This document shows positions 8,129-16,537 of a DNA stretch of 64,000 bases, one piece after another. The notes below the pieces were generated by a model that saw only the letters and a program-made list of their open reading frames with translations, made no database searches and had not been told where the DNA came from. Every line of letters begins with the position of its first letter. Position 1 is the first letter of the stretch. Origin of the DNA: an uncultured Oscillospiraceae bacterium (lineage in GTDB: Bacteria > Bacillota > Clostridia > Oscillospirales > Acutalibacteraceae); the NCBI GenBank assembly GCA_905192745.1, contig CAJJLZ010000004.1, forward strand, positions 62,001 to 126,000. Direction: 5' to 3'. The position numbers and the translations under genes were made by a program.

Positions 8129-8971
8129 ATGAGAGAGCTTTCGGTTAAAGTCATTGAGGATACCGTGCGCGAACTCTGCATTGAGGCGAACCGTCGGCTG
8201 CCCGACGATGTACGTCATGCGGTCTGTGAGGCGGAAAAACGGGAAAACCGGCCGCTGGCGAAGGAAATCATGGGGGATCTGCGCAGAAATATGGATGCGG
8301 CGGACGAGCTGTGTCTCCCGGTATGCCAGGACACCGGCATGGCGGTGGTGTTTGCGGAAATCGGCCAGGAGGTACATCTGACCGGCGGTCTTCTGTGCGA
8401 AGCGGTAAATCGGGGGGTGTCCCGGGGCTACCTCGACGGGCGGCTTCGCTGTTCGGTTGTCGGGGATCCGCTTCGCCGGGTGAATACGGGAGATAATACT
8501 CCCGCCGTACTGCATACTTCTCTGGTAGAGGGGGACGGCGTGACGCTGACCGTGGCGCCCAAGGGATTCGGCAGTGAAAACATGAGCCGGCTGAAAATGT
8601 TCACCCCTGCCGCCGGGCGGGAGGAAATCCTCGGGTTTATTGTGGAGGCCGCGCGTATAGCGGGCAGCAATCCCTGTCCGCCCATGATCCTTGGCGTGGG
8701 AATCGGCGGCGATTTCGAGCTGTGCACACTGCTGGCGAAAAAGGCGCTGTGCCGGCCACTGAACCGAAAAAACATCGACCCCTTTTATCAGGAAATGGAG
8801 TCGGAAGCGCTGAAACGGGTGAATGAACTGGATATCGGTCCACAAGGGTTTGGCGGTGCCTGTACGGCTCTGGGAGTGGCGATCGAAACCTATCCTACCC
8901 ACATTGCCGGGCTGCCCGTGGCGGTAAACGTCGGCTGTCATGTAACCCGCCACGCCTCCCGGGTGCTTTGA
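8129..8971 (+). CDS. Class I fumarate hydratase, alpha subunit (no beta subunit alongside)
   Basis: A 280-residue iron-sulfur hydro-lyase alpha subunit. Candidate 4Fe-4S ligands are C66 (PVCQDTG), C183 (GSNPCPPMILGVGIGG) and C245 (GFGGACTALG). With a beta subunit it would interconvert fumarate and malate; tartrate dehydratase alpha is very similar. The ATG at 8129 has GGGGAG about 12 bases upstream. In most bacteria with the two-subunit form the beta gene follows immediately, but here 150 non-coding bases and then hpf follow, so the partner must be elsewhere or absent. Confidence 0.9.
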   Translation: MRELSVKVIEDTVRELCIEANRRLPDDVRHAVCEAEKRENRPLAKEIMGDLRRNMDAADELCLPVCQDTGMAVVFAEIGQEVHLTGGLLCEAVNRGVSRGYLDGRLRCSVVGDPLRRVNTGDNTPAVLHTSLVEGDGVTLTVAPKGFGSENMSRLKMFTPAAGREEILGFIVEAARIAGSNPCPPMILGVGIGGDFELCTLLAKKALCRPLNRKNIDPFYQEMESEALKRVNELDIGPQGFGGACTALGVAIETYPTHIAGLPVAVNVGCHVTRHASRVL

Positions 8972-9062
8972 AGATTTTTGCCTTTATTATGCCTTTATAA
9001 AGAATGTTTTCAGGTATATTACAAAATGTTCATAAAAACGCCTTTTATTTTTCTCCCTCTTT

Positions 9063-9071
9063 TGGTATAAT
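9063..9071 (+). promoter_or_regulatory. Extended -10 promoter for hpf
   Basis: TGGTATAAT, a perfect extended -10 (TGnTATAAT), lies 50 bases before the hpf start. The -35 region at the 17-base distance (TTTTAT) is weak, which is normal for extended -10 promoters. The 90 bases before it are very AT-rich and carry no gene. Confidence 0.65.
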
Positions 9072-9121
9072 AGACTCAGAAAGTTCCTTCCGTGAGGGAC
9101 AAAAGATAGGGAGTTGATTGT

Positions 9122-9643
9122 ATGAAAACCACCATTACCGGAAGAAAAGTTTCCATCACCCCGAAATTTACGGAACGCACGGAAAAAAAGCTGTCAAAAC
9201 TGGACAAGTTTTTTGACTCCGACGCGGTAGCGGAGGTCACCGTTACCCAGGAGCGGAACCTTCAGCGTGTTGAAATCACCATCCGCCATAACGGCCTGCT
9301 TTTCCGTGCGGAGGACGCCGCCATGGAGGCAAATGAGGTTATGGATAAACTGGTAGATGTCTTATTCCGTCAGATTCGCCGGAATAAGACCCGGCTGGAG
9401 AAACGTCTGCGGAACGACGCGTTTGCCGACTTTGTGCCGGATGAAGAGACCGAAGAACCGGAATTCCGGGTAGTTCGTTCCAAAAAATTCCCGGTTAAGC
9501 CGATGGATGTGGAGGAAGCGATCCTCCAGATGAATATGCTGGGCCACCAGTTTTATATGTTCCGGAATATGCATACCAACGAGATTAATGTGGTCTATAG
9601 CCGCCGGGACGGCGATTACGGCCTTCTGGAACCAAATGCATAA
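9122..9643 (+). CDS. hpf: Ribosome hibernation-promoting factor, long form
   Basis: A 173-residue long HPF. The N-terminal S30AE/YfiA domain (residues 1-95, ITGRKVSITPKFTERTEKKLSKLDKFF) sits in the decoding channel. The C-terminal domain (about 115-173, KFPVKPMDVEEAILQMNMLGHQFYMFRN) dimerises to form 100S ribosomes in stationary phase. The ATG follows GGGAG. It has its own extended -10 promoter and a very strong hairpin after the stop, so it is probably monocistronic. Confidence 0.96.
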   Translation: MKTTITGRKVSITPKFTERTEKKLSKLDKFFDSDAVAEVTVTQERNLQRVEITIRHNGLLFRAEDAAMEANEVMDKLVDVLFRQIRRNKTRLEKRLRNDAFADFVPDEETEEPEFRVVRSKKFPVKPMDVEEAILQMNMLGHQFYMFRNMHTNEINVVYSRRDGDYGLLEPNA

Positions 9644-9657
9644 GAAAATTTGTCATC

Positions 9658-9690
9658 GGAAGGGCCGCGGCACTCCGCCGCGGCCCTTCC
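9658..9690 (+). terminator. Strong hairpin after hpf
   Basis: A perfect 14-bp GC-rich stem (GGAAGGGCCGCGGC and its complement) with a 5-base loop, starting 14 bases after the hpf stop. No U-run follows, so it may be a pause/processing hairpin rather than a textbook terminator. Confidence 0.6.
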
Positions 9691-9741
9691 GGGCTGCATC
9701 AGTCCGGCGCCGTTCAAACATTACCGGAGGAGGGAAAAACG

Positions 9742-10800
9742 TTGTCTGCTGAATCCATACGAAAACGCATCTTTTCTCTGGCGTCCGCCATCCTTTTTTG
9801 TGTGCTGTCGGCGGGCTGTGCCAATACGGAAAAGGAAAACAGCTTCGGCATGGATGTGAACCAGCTTAACCCGCTGGTGATGTACGCGACGGATAACGAA
9901 ACCGGAAAAACAGCCTTTAGCCGCGATCCCTCCATTATCAGTTCCGTCACCACGCTGTTTGAATCGATGAATCGGCGGGAAACCTCCGACAGCGATGGAA
10001 AGGGAATTACCTTTCGGATGTCCACGATGTACGGCAATTTCCTTTTTGGCGAATGTTGGGACGATCGGCTCCGGCTGAACGGTCAGGAGTATGTGCTGGA
10101 CAAGGATAATGAGGAAACGATCCGGCTTCTGTACGGCCGGCTCGTTTCCGAGACGGAGCATACCGGCAGCGTAGACAGGGAATCGATTCTCGCAATACGG
10201 CCGGATATGACATACCGTGAATTGCTGGACAGCTTCGGCCCTACCATGGAAACCGCCGTGGTGGGGATTGAAAAAGCCTATCTCTATCAATATAACGGAC
10301 GGCCTTTTTATATTCTGTTCAAGCGGGACACCGATACCGTCGGGATGACCGGCGAGCAATTGATGGAAGAGATTGCGAGCAATTATAATCTTTCGCAGTC
10401 GCTGACCGCGCCTCTGCCGCTGACCGGGGGACGGCTTGCCGTATATGAACAGGCGTTTGACCGTATGTTGAACAAAGCGGAAACGCCGGACACCCTCTGG
10501 ATCGATACCGGACGGCTGGTTCATCTGGATGAGGAGGAACGAATCGCTCTGAAAGAGCATCTGGGAACCGGCGCGGCACGGATAAACGACGGCCGGGAAG
10601 CCGCCCTGTACGCGCTGGGCAGGGATTTCTTTCAGGAGACCGGAAGCGGAGAAAAAACAGCTGTTCTCTGGATCAGCGAGTATTCCTATATCGGTGAAAA
10701 AAAGATGATATTTACCGCGTCCATACGGCAGACGGACGGTACAATCCTCTCAGAAACATTGACTTTTAACCGGAAAGACGGCAAGTGGCAAGCGGTGTAA
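9742..10800 (+). CDS. Putative lipoprotein of unknown function
   Basis: A 352-residue protein with a lipoprotein signal: basic start, hydrophobic core (residues 10-22) and lipobox LSAGC with C26 as the lipidation site. It would be anchored outside the membrane. The mature part is hydrophilic, without recognised catalytic motifs. The middle (MTYRELLDSFGPTMETAVVG) hints at a small repeat-type fold seen in germination or secreted proteins, but no family is claimed. The TTG start follows GGAGGAGGG at good distance. It stands alone between hpf and an RNA methyltransferase. Confidence 0.8.
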   Translation: MSAESIRKRIFSLASAILFCVLSAGCANTEKENSFGMDVNQLNPLVMYATDNETGKTAFSRDPSIISSVTTLFESMNRRETSDSDGKGITFRMSTMYGNFLFGECWDDRLRLNGQEYVLDKDNEETIRLLYGRLVSETEHTGSVDRESILAIRPDMTYRELLDSFGPTMETAVVGIEKAYLYQYNGRPFYILFKRDTDTVGMTGEQLMEEIASNYNLSQSLTAPLPLTGGRLAVYEQAFDRMLNKAETPDTLWIDTGRLVHLDEEERIALKEHLGTGAARINDGREAALYALGRDFFQETGSGEKTAVLWISEYSYIGEKKMIFTASIRQTDGTILSETLTFNRKDGKWQAV

Positions 10801-10844
10801 CCGCATAACGGCATAGCGGTATTTCAGGAAAAACGGCAGAAAGG

Positions 10845-11975
10845 ATGATTTTCATCGAATCGATGAATTACTGTGCTCCCTGTTTATTTGGAATTGAGGG
10901 CATTCTGGCGGACGAGCTTCGCCGTATGGATGCACAGGATGTACAGGCGCAAAACGGGCGTGTTCTGTTTTCCGGAGGACCGGAGATTCTGGCACGCGCC
11001 AATATCGGCTCCCGCTATGCGGAACGCATTCAGGTGCTGGTAGGGCAGTTCCCCGCCCGCACCTTCGACGAATTATTTGAAGGCGTCCGCGCTCTGCCGT
11101 GGGAACGCTGGATCGGCCGGAACGATCGCTTTCCGGTAAAGGGATGGTCGCTGAATTCCGCACTGCACAGCATACCGGACTGCCAGTCCATCATCAAAAA
11201 AGCGATTGTCGAACGGCTCCGGGGTTGTTATCACGTCTCTTGGTTTGAGGAAACCGGCGCGTTGTATCAGGTACAGTTTTCTCTGATGAAGGATGAAGCA
11301 ATGCTGCTGATCGATACCAGCGGCCCCGGACTTCACAAGCGGGGCTATCGCGCAAACGCCGGCGGTGCGCCTATCAAAGAGACGCTGGCCGCCGCCATCG
11401 CGGATCTGGCGCGGGCGCGCAGTGCGCAGCGGGTCTTTGATCCCTGCTGCGGCTCCGGTACTCTCCTTATTGAAGCGGCGCTTTCCGCACTGCGGATCGC
11501 GCCCGGCATCCGCCGGGATTTCACGGCTTCATCCTGGCGTTCGGCGCCGCCGGAAATCTGGAAGGCTGAACGCACCCGCGCCCGGGAAATGGAACGCCGG
11601 GACAGCCGGATAAGCCTGTGGGGCGGCGATCTGGAGGAAGAGATGGCGGCTCTCGCCCGGGAAAACGCACGGAAAGCCGGAATAGGGGACCGTCTTACGG
11701 CGGTTCGGGCCGATCTTCGAAATTTCCATCCGGAAAGCGAAAGCGGCGTCGTCCTGTGTAACCCGCCTTATGGAGAGCGTCTGCTAGATATACAGGCGGC
11801 GGAACAGCTTTACCGGGAACTGGGAAAGGTACTGGTTCCGCGTCAGGGATGGAGTTATTATATCATCAGCCCGCATGAAGATTTTGAAACGCTCTTCGGG
11901 CGGCCGGCGGATAAGCGCCGCAAGCTGTACAACGGAATGCTAAAATGCCAGCTGTATATGTATTTTCGCGGATAG
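10845..11975 (+). CDS. Class I SAM-dependent RNA methyltransferase with THUMP domain (RlmL/YpsC-like)
   Basis: A 376-residue protein. The N-terminal THUMP-like RNA-binding part (about 1-165) starts APCLFGIEGILADELRRM. The methyltransferase half has DPCCGSGTLLIEAA (199-212, SAM-binding) and NPPYGER (about 307), the N-methylating catalytic motif. Related proteins make N2-methylguanine in 23S rRNA. A second in-frame ATG lies at 10863; neither start has an ideal ribosome site. The final residues MLKCQLYMYFRG are typical of the Firmicutes branch. Confidence 0.9.
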   Translation: MIFIESMNYCAPCLFGIEGILADELRRMDAQDVQAQNGRVLFSGGPEILARANIGSRYAERIQVLVGQFPARTFDELFEGVRALPWERWIGRNDRFPVKGWSLNSALHSIPDCQSIIKKAIVERLRGCYHVSWFEETGALYQVQFSLMKDEAMLLIDTSGPGLHKRGYRANAGGAPIKETLAAAIADLARARSAQRVFDPCCGSGTLLIEAALSALRIAPGIRRDFTASSWRSAPPEIWKAERTRAREMERRDSRISLWGGDLEEEMAALARENARKAGIGDRLTAVRADLRNFHPESESGVVLCNPPYGERLLDIQAAEQLYRELGKVLVPRQGWSYYIISPHEDFETLFGRPADKRRKLYNGMLKCQLYMYFRG

Positions 11976-12022
11976 CCCCGGCATGGATGACGGCCGCTTT
12001 CGGTTTTTGCTTCCTGAAATCC

Positions 12023-12051
12023 TTGCTGAATGCGGCGAATAATGGTATAAT
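12023..12051 (+). promoter_or_regulatory. Promoter for the membrane protein at 12121
   Basis: TTGCTG (12023-12028) and TGGTATAAT (extended -10, TATAAT at 12046-12051) with 17 bases between the hexamers. The start codon lies 70 bases downstream. Confidence 0.65.
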
Positions 12052-12120
12052 GAGCACTATCGCGTGATCGGTTGTTTCCATTCGGAAAATTTATATCGTA
12101 AAAAGGACGGAAGGTACATC

Positions 12121-13047
12121 ATGGCGGATCAACACAATCTGGGTATGGCCAATTTGAAAATGGCGGTTAACGTCTTCTTTCGAACCGTTTTTTCAGCTGT
12201 GCTTGCGATCATCCTCTATATGTCTCTGATGATGATCGTTACCGGCTTTGCCACGAAAAACATCGGTGAACGGATCGTCGAATACGATGAGACGGCCGGT
12301 ACGACGCGGATCGTTTCGCAGTTCTATTATTCGGAAACGACAACGACCGCCTCCGCCGGTACCACCGTTTCTTCCGCTGCTTCTGCCTCCGCCGGATCAC
12401 AGACCGGTCCAGCCGGCACAACTTCCCAGCCGACCGGCGCAGGGACAACCTCTGCCGAAACAACCGCATCGGGTGGAACCGGAGCGGCCGGAGCGGAAAA
12501 AACTACCGCAACGACGGTGGAAACGCTGCCCTCCAACCAGCGCCGGGAAGTGATCCGCAGTGAAATACCGGCGGGTACCCAGCTGATTTTTGACATTGTT
12601 GCGCAGGTGCTGATGCTGATTCTCCTGCTGGCGCTTCCGTATTCCAAGCTCTGGCTGCAGGGCGACAAGGACAGCAATGCCGTCCATTTTGGTCATATGA
12701 CGGAGGATAAGCTGCGCGGTCTGAAGGTGGGCCTGATGGCGGCGATCCCTTCCTTTATCGTTTATTTCATCCTCTTCCTCAGCAAACTCGGCTTGGTATT
12801 CCCCAAGTTTATTTATACCTACCGCCTGCTGAATCTGTCTTTCCTGCCGCTTGTTAACCGCGTAATCGGTACGAATATCGCTGTGACGGCCGATATTTCC
12901 TGGCTTTCCATGCTGGCCCTGCTGCTAACGGTCGCGGCAGTACCCTTTATCTGTTGGCTGTCTTATCTGCTGGGATATAAACACATCTCCGTTTCCGAAA
13001 AGCTGATTTACGTCGATCCCCAGAAGAAAAAGAAACGCCGCCGCTGA
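12121..13047 (+). CDS. Membrane protein of unknown function with Ser/Thr/Ala-rich loop
   Basis: A 308-residue protein. A first membrane helix (about 22-42, VFSAVLAIILYMSLMMIV) is followed by an outside loop with a long low-complexity Ala/Ser/Thr/Gly stretch (about 75-135). Three more membrane segments follow in the second half, and the end is very basic (KKKKRRR). No family was recognised. The low-complexity stretch looks like a flexible extracellular linker and could carry O-linked sugars (inference). The ATG at 12121 follows GGAAGG; an upstream in-frame ATG at 12064 falls near the expected transcript start. It has its own promoter and is followed by cwlD. Confidence 0.8.
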   Translation: MADQHNLGMANLKMAVNVFFRTVFSAVLAIILYMSLMMIVTGFATKNIGERIVEYDETAGTTRIVSQFYYSETTTTASAGTTVSSAASASAGSQTGPAGTTSQPTGAGTTSAETTASGGTGAAGAEKTTATTVETLPSNQRREVIRSEIPAGTQLIFDIVAQVLMLILLLALPYSKLWLQGDKDSNAVHFGHMTEDKLRGLKVGLMAAIPSFIVYFILFLSKLGLVFPKFIYTYRLLNLSFLPLVNRVIGTNIAVTADISWLSMLALLLTVAAVPFICWLSYLLGYKHISVSEKLIYVDPQKKKKRRR

Positions 13048-13090
13048 TTGGCCTGATGTCATCAGGAAACTTTGAAATGTAGCATTATTT

Positions 13091-13123
13091 TACCACCCCG
13101 TTCATACGTTGTACGGGGTGGTA
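13091..13123 (+). other. Stem-loop covering the cwlD ribosome-binding region
   Basis: TACCACCCCGT (13091-13101) is perfectly complementary to ACGGGGTGGTA (13113-13123), with an 11-base loop. The 3' arm contains GGGGTGG, the only Shine-Dalgarno-like sequence for cwlD, whose start follows 4 bases later. It may end the upstream transcript, hide the cwlD ribosome site, or both. No U-run follows. Confidence 0.6.
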
Positions 13124-13126
13124 TCT

Positions 13127-13846
13127 TTGAAAAGACGATATTCTCGCGAACCGGTTCTGAAGCTGATTCTGGTAGTGGGCTGTATCCTTGCGGCTGTTAT
13201 TCTGGCGGCGTATGCCGTCCGTCTGGCAGGAATAACAACGGCTAAAAACGTCGGAGGACAGGCGGACGAAGGCTTTATTCTGATTGATCCGGGACACGGC
13301 GGCGCGGACGGCGGCGCTTCCGCGGCGGACGGTACGCTGGAAAAGGACGTAAATCTTGCGATTTCCCTTCCGTTGGCGGATATGCTTCGATTCCTCGGTT
13401 ATCCCGTAGAGCTGACCAGAGAGACCGATTGTTCCATCCATGATCCGGACGTTACAACTCTGAAAAATCAGAAAGTCAGTGATATGAAAAATCGTCTCAG
13501 GCTGTATAATGCCAGCCGTATGACCATCAGCATCCATGAAAACCAGTTTCCACAGACACAGTATTTTGGCACACAGATTTTCTATGGAACCAACAGTGGG
13601 GAAAGCAAGCTTCTGGCCGACTGTGTGCGAACCTCCGTAATCGGCCTTCTCCAGCCGGATAATACCCGGGAACTGAAAAAAGGGACGAAAGACATTTATC
13701 TTCTTCATAATGCTCAGGTACCCGTCATTCTGGTGGAATGCGGCTTTCTTTCCAACACAGGAGAGCTGCAGAAGCTGAAAGATCCCAGCTATCAGCAGAG
13801 TATGGCATATGCCATTGTCGGCGGCGTTTTGGCTTACGGCGCCTGA
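13127..13846 (+). CDS. cwlD: N-acetylmuramoyl-L-alanine amidase CwlD
   Basis: A zinc amidase (Amidase_3) that removes the peptide from muramic acid as a step in muramic-lactam formation in the spore cortex. With the TTG start at 13127 it has 239 residues: one N-terminal membrane helix (about 10-33), then IDPGHGGADGG with H57, E72, H137 in TISIHENQF, and catalytic E204 in VECGFLSN. All zinc and catalytic residues are present. GTG at 13118 and TTG at 13109 are alternative starts; 13127 was chosen because GGGGTGG lies just before it. Length and anchor match CwlD rather than the larger autolysins. Confidence 0.9.
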   Translation: MKRRYSREPVLKLILVVGCILAAVILAAYAVRLAGITTAKNVGGQADEGFILIDPGHGGADGGASAADGTLEKDVNLAISLPLADMLRFLGYPVELTRETDCSIHDPDVTTLKNQKVSDMKNRLRLYNASRMTISIHENQFPQTQYFGTQIFYGTNSGESKLLADCVRTSVIGLLQPDNTRELKKGTKDIYLLHNAQVPVILVECGFLSNTGELQKLKDPSYQQSMAYAIVGGVLAYGA

Positions 13847-13892
13847 AACATCGGAAAATCCCGGGAAGTAAAATGACAAAGGAATGACGATT

Positions 13893-15257
13893 ATGCCTTC
13901 CAAAAGCAAAACGGTGTATCTCTGTTCCCAATGCGGCTTTGAATCGCCGAAATGGTATGGGAAATGCCCATCCTGCGGCGAATGGAATACCCTGAATGAA
14001 GAGTTTCGCGCACCGGAAAGGCCATCCTCCGGTTCGGTCGGGCGCACCATTACCGGCAGTGTTTCCCGCCGGATAGGGGAGATCAACCCGCAGGGGGAAA
14101 AACGCTGCAAAACCGGTCTGGGGGAACTGGACCGCGTTCTGGGCGGCGGTATCGTCCATGGGGCGCTGATGCTGATCGGCGGAGACCCCGGAATCGGGAA
14201 ATCCACACTGCTTCTCCAGATTTGCGAACATCTCGGAAAAGTATGGAAGATCCTGTACGTTTCCGGTGAGGAATCCGAGCGGCAAATCAAGCTGCGCGCC
14301 GATCGTCTGAAGGTAAGCAGCGACAATCTGTACATTCTCTGTGAAACCGACGTGGATACCGTGCTGGAACATTTCCGTCTGGACGCGCCGGATCTGGTAA
14401 TCATCGATTCCATCCAGACAATGAATCTGGCGGGCGTCGCTTCCTCTTCGGGCAGCGTAACTCAGGTACGGGAATGCACCAACGCCATCATGCGGGTGGC
14501 CAAAAGCGCCGATATCCCGGTCTTTATTGTGGGGCATGTCAATAAGGACGGCGCGATCGCCGGACCGAAGGTTATGGAGCATATTGTGGACTGTGTGCTG
14601 TATTTTGAAGGGGACCGGAACACCAGTTACCGCCTTCTGCGCTGTGCCAAAAACCGTTACGGCTCCACCAACGAAATCGGTGTGTTTGAGATGCGGGATC
14701 ACGGCCTGGCGGAGGTGGAAAACGCCTCTAAAATGCTGCTGGAGGGGAGGCCCACCAATGTCAGCGGCACCTGTGTCGCCTGTATGATGGAGGGTACGCG
14801 TCCCTTGTTAGCGGAGGTACAGGGGCTGGTTTCACCCACCAGTTTCGGAAATCCCCGCCGAATGGCGACCGGCTTTGACTATAATCGCCTTTCCCTGCTT
14901 CTGGCGGTGCTGGAAAAGCGGGGCGGATATTTTTTCTCCAATCTGGACGCCTATGTCAACGTTGTCGGCGGACTGCGGCTGTATGAACCCGCCGCCGATC
15001 TGCCGGTGGCGCTGTCGCTGATTTCCAGTCTGAAGGATAAGGCGCTCAGCGACGACGTGGTGGCCTTCGGCGAAGTCGGACTGGCGGGGGAAATCCGGGC
15101 GGTCACCAATGCGGAGGCCCGGATCAGCGAAGCGGTTCGGCTGGGGTTTCAAAAAATCGTACTTCCTTATCAGAATTTCCACTCGCTTCCCAAGCGGTCG
15201 GATGTCGAACTGATCGGCGTCCGTATGCTGCGGGACGCCTATGAGGCGCTGGGATAA
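13893..15257 (+). CDS. radA: DNA repair protein RadA (Sms)
   Basis: A RecA-related hexameric helicase that extends strand-exchange intermediates. The 454-residue protein is full length: zinc finger C11/C14/C25/C28, Walker A GGDPGIGKST (96-105), the RadA-specific KNRYGSTNE motif, and a C-terminal Lon-like domain (from about 280) with the ALSDDVVAFGEVGLAGEIR segment. The ATG at 13893 has AAAGGA nine bases upstream; the ATG at 13884 directly abuts that site. No strong terminator follows; the sequence switches at once to AT-rich DNA. Confidence 0.96.
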   Translation: MPSKSKTVYLCSQCGFESPKWYGKCPSCGEWNTLNEEFRAPERPSSGSVGRTITGSVSRRIGEINPQGEKRCKTGLGELDRVLGGGIVHGALMLIGGDPGIGKSTLLLQICEHLGKVWKILYVSGEESERQIKLRADRLKVSSDNLYILCETDVDTVLEHFRLDAPDLVIIDSIQTMNLAGVASSSGSVTQVRECTNAIMRVAKSADIPVFIVGHVNKDGAIAGPKVMEHIVDCVLYFEGDRNTSYRLLRCAKNRYGSTNEIGVFEMRDHGLAEVENASKMLLEGRPTNVSGTCVACMMEGTRPLLAEVQGLVSPTSFGNPRRMATGFDYNRLSLLLAVLEKRGGYFFSNLDAYVNVVGGLRLYEPAADLPVALSLISSLKDKALSDDVVAFGEVGLAGEIRAVTNAEARISEAVRLGFQKIVLPYQNFHSLPKRSDVELIGVRMLRDAYEALG

Positions 15258-15320
15258 TTTTTTATTGATTTTATAGACAAAAATCGTCTTATAACTTCTT
15301 GCAAGTGTTTATTGAAGTGA

Positions 15321-15355
15321 GGAAAAAGCCTTGATTTACAAGGGTTTTCCCGTTC
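15321..15355 (+). repeat. Left copy of an imperfect direct repeat flanking the AT-rich insert
   Basis: Contains ATTTACAAGGG at 15334-15344, followed by TTTTCCCGTTC. A similar segment lies at 16403-16437 in the same direction, about 1.08 kb away. The 11-base core is identical and the surroundings are partly similar (aaaaa before, CTTTC...GTTC after). Confidence 0.4.
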
Positions 15356-15515
15356 TTGCTTACACATTTTCATATCACCGTATAAGTTGGTTTTGTAGAG
15401 TTGGGTGGCGTACCCTTTCCGTAAAAATCAATCGTTTCCGGCTATGACAGAAAGAGAGATTTTTGCTTGTTGGGAATATCCCAAACCCACACCAAACTGA
15501 AAATTATCTATTATC

Positions 15516-16208
15516 CTACATTTTCTTCGCTCTAACAATAATTACCACTGGTATTTCTTTATCATCACCGAAGCATTCCTCATAGAAACCATCAATGATA
15601 AAACCGTTTTGAAAGCAGGCATTAAAAATGTCCTGTAAAGAGCGATGATAATAGCATTGTTCTTGCGGTTGCCCTTTGATTGCTTCGCCGTAATAGCTGT
15701 GAGGCGTTATGTACTTTTCTGTCAATGTCACAAAACAGGGGTGTTGTGTGGCAAACACAAATACTCCATTGATAGCAAGCATTTGATTCACACAACGGAA
15801 CAAAGTCGCTATTTCCGAAATATCCATTACTGCCATGTTGGACACTGCTTTTGTAAATGGCTTTTGCCTTCTCAACGACAGCAAACTTTTATTCTCCGTT
15901 GCGTCTGCAACAACAAATTCAATTCTATCGACAAGATGCGACTGCCTGTTTTTAGCCAATTCAACCATTTTGGGAGAATAGTCAAAGGCTACAACAGATA
16001 CTCCACGTTCCGCTAAATAGGCAGAATAGTTTCCGTTTCCGCAAGCAATATCTAAGATAAAATCATCAGGCTGAATATTGAGTAATTCAGTTACTTTTGG
16101 ACGGACGGTCAACCTATGAAAAGCGTTAGAATGAGTACCCATAAAACTATCCCAAAATACCGCATTTGCTTCCCATGCTTTCAAGCTGTTTTTGTGAGAA
16201 TAATCCAT
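15516..16208 (-). CDS. Class I SAM-dependent methyltransferase (substrate unknown)
   Basis: A 230-residue methyltransferase with motif I ILDIACGNGNYS (51-62), an acidic strand-2 end (VVAFDYSPKMV), VVADATE, and the FVFATQHPCFV region. The substrate cannot be told; small molecules are most common in this family. The ATG at 16208 has GGAGG eight bases upstream; an ATG 15 bases earlier is part of that ribosome site. The gene is much more AT-rich than its neighbours and opposite in direction, which points to transfer. It has its own promoter. Confidence 0.85.
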   Translation of the reverse strand: MDYSHKNSLKAWEANAVFWDSFMGTHSNAFHRLTVRPKVTELLNIQPDDFILDIACGNGNYSAYLAERGVSVVAFDYSPKMVELAKNRQSHLVDRIEFVVADATENKSLLSLRRQKPFTKAVSNMAVMDISEIATLFRCVNQMLAINGVFVFATQHPCFVTLTEKYITPHSYYGEAIKGQPQEQCYYHRSLQDIFNACFQNGFIIDGFYEECFGDDKEIPVVIIVRAKKM

Positions 16209-16253
16209 TCCTAAATCCTCCATAAATACCGATTTGTCGCTTTGTACGGAAAT

Positions 16254-16282
16254 ATTATAGCATCCATACATAGATTTTTCTA
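16254..16282 (-). promoter_or_regulatory. Promoter for the AT-rich methyltransferase
   Basis: On the minus strand, TAGAAA (16282-16277), 17 bases, then a perfect TATAAT (16259-16254). The start codon is about 46 bases downstream. Confidence 0.6.
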
Positions 16283-16402
16283 TTACTTTCCTGATTTGTA
16301 CGAAATATTTGCCCGTATCGTTTTATATCGTTATAGGAAATCTGGGCACCATTTGGGTACCAAAGTGTCAAAAATTATTGCTGTTATAAGTGCCCTTATG
16401 GG

Positions 16403-16437
16403 TGAAAAATCCTGTATTTACAAGGGCTTTCGCAGTT
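16403..16437 (+). repeat. Right copy of the imperfect direct repeat
   Basis: Contains ATTTACAAGGG at 16416-16426, matching 15334-15344. Just upstream (16345-16400) are GGGCAC and GTGCCC pairing sequences around a GGTACC-containing stretch, a layout that could be a recombination core; this is speculative. Confidence 0.35.
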
Positions 16438-16489
16438 CAAGACTTTTCGATAGCAAAAAATCAAATACTATTTTTTATTTCGTATTGGC

Positions 16490-16537
16490 AAACCGCCGTT
16501 TCAAAAGATTTTTTCTCTTTTGAAACGGCGGTTTTTT
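16490..16537 (+). terminator. Very strong hairpin terminator at the right edge of the AT-rich insert
   Basis: A perfect 19-bp stem (AAACCGCCGTTTCAAAAGA and its complement) with a 7-base T-rich loop, followed by a T-run. No plus-strand gene lies between radA and here, so it may be a leftover of a lost gene or an insulator before the adaptor gene. Confidence 0.75.

Noticed and set aside
16242..16523. A 93-codon open frame in the AT-rich insert
   Set aside because: No ribosome site, no family match, and it runs through the repeat and into the terminator hairpin.
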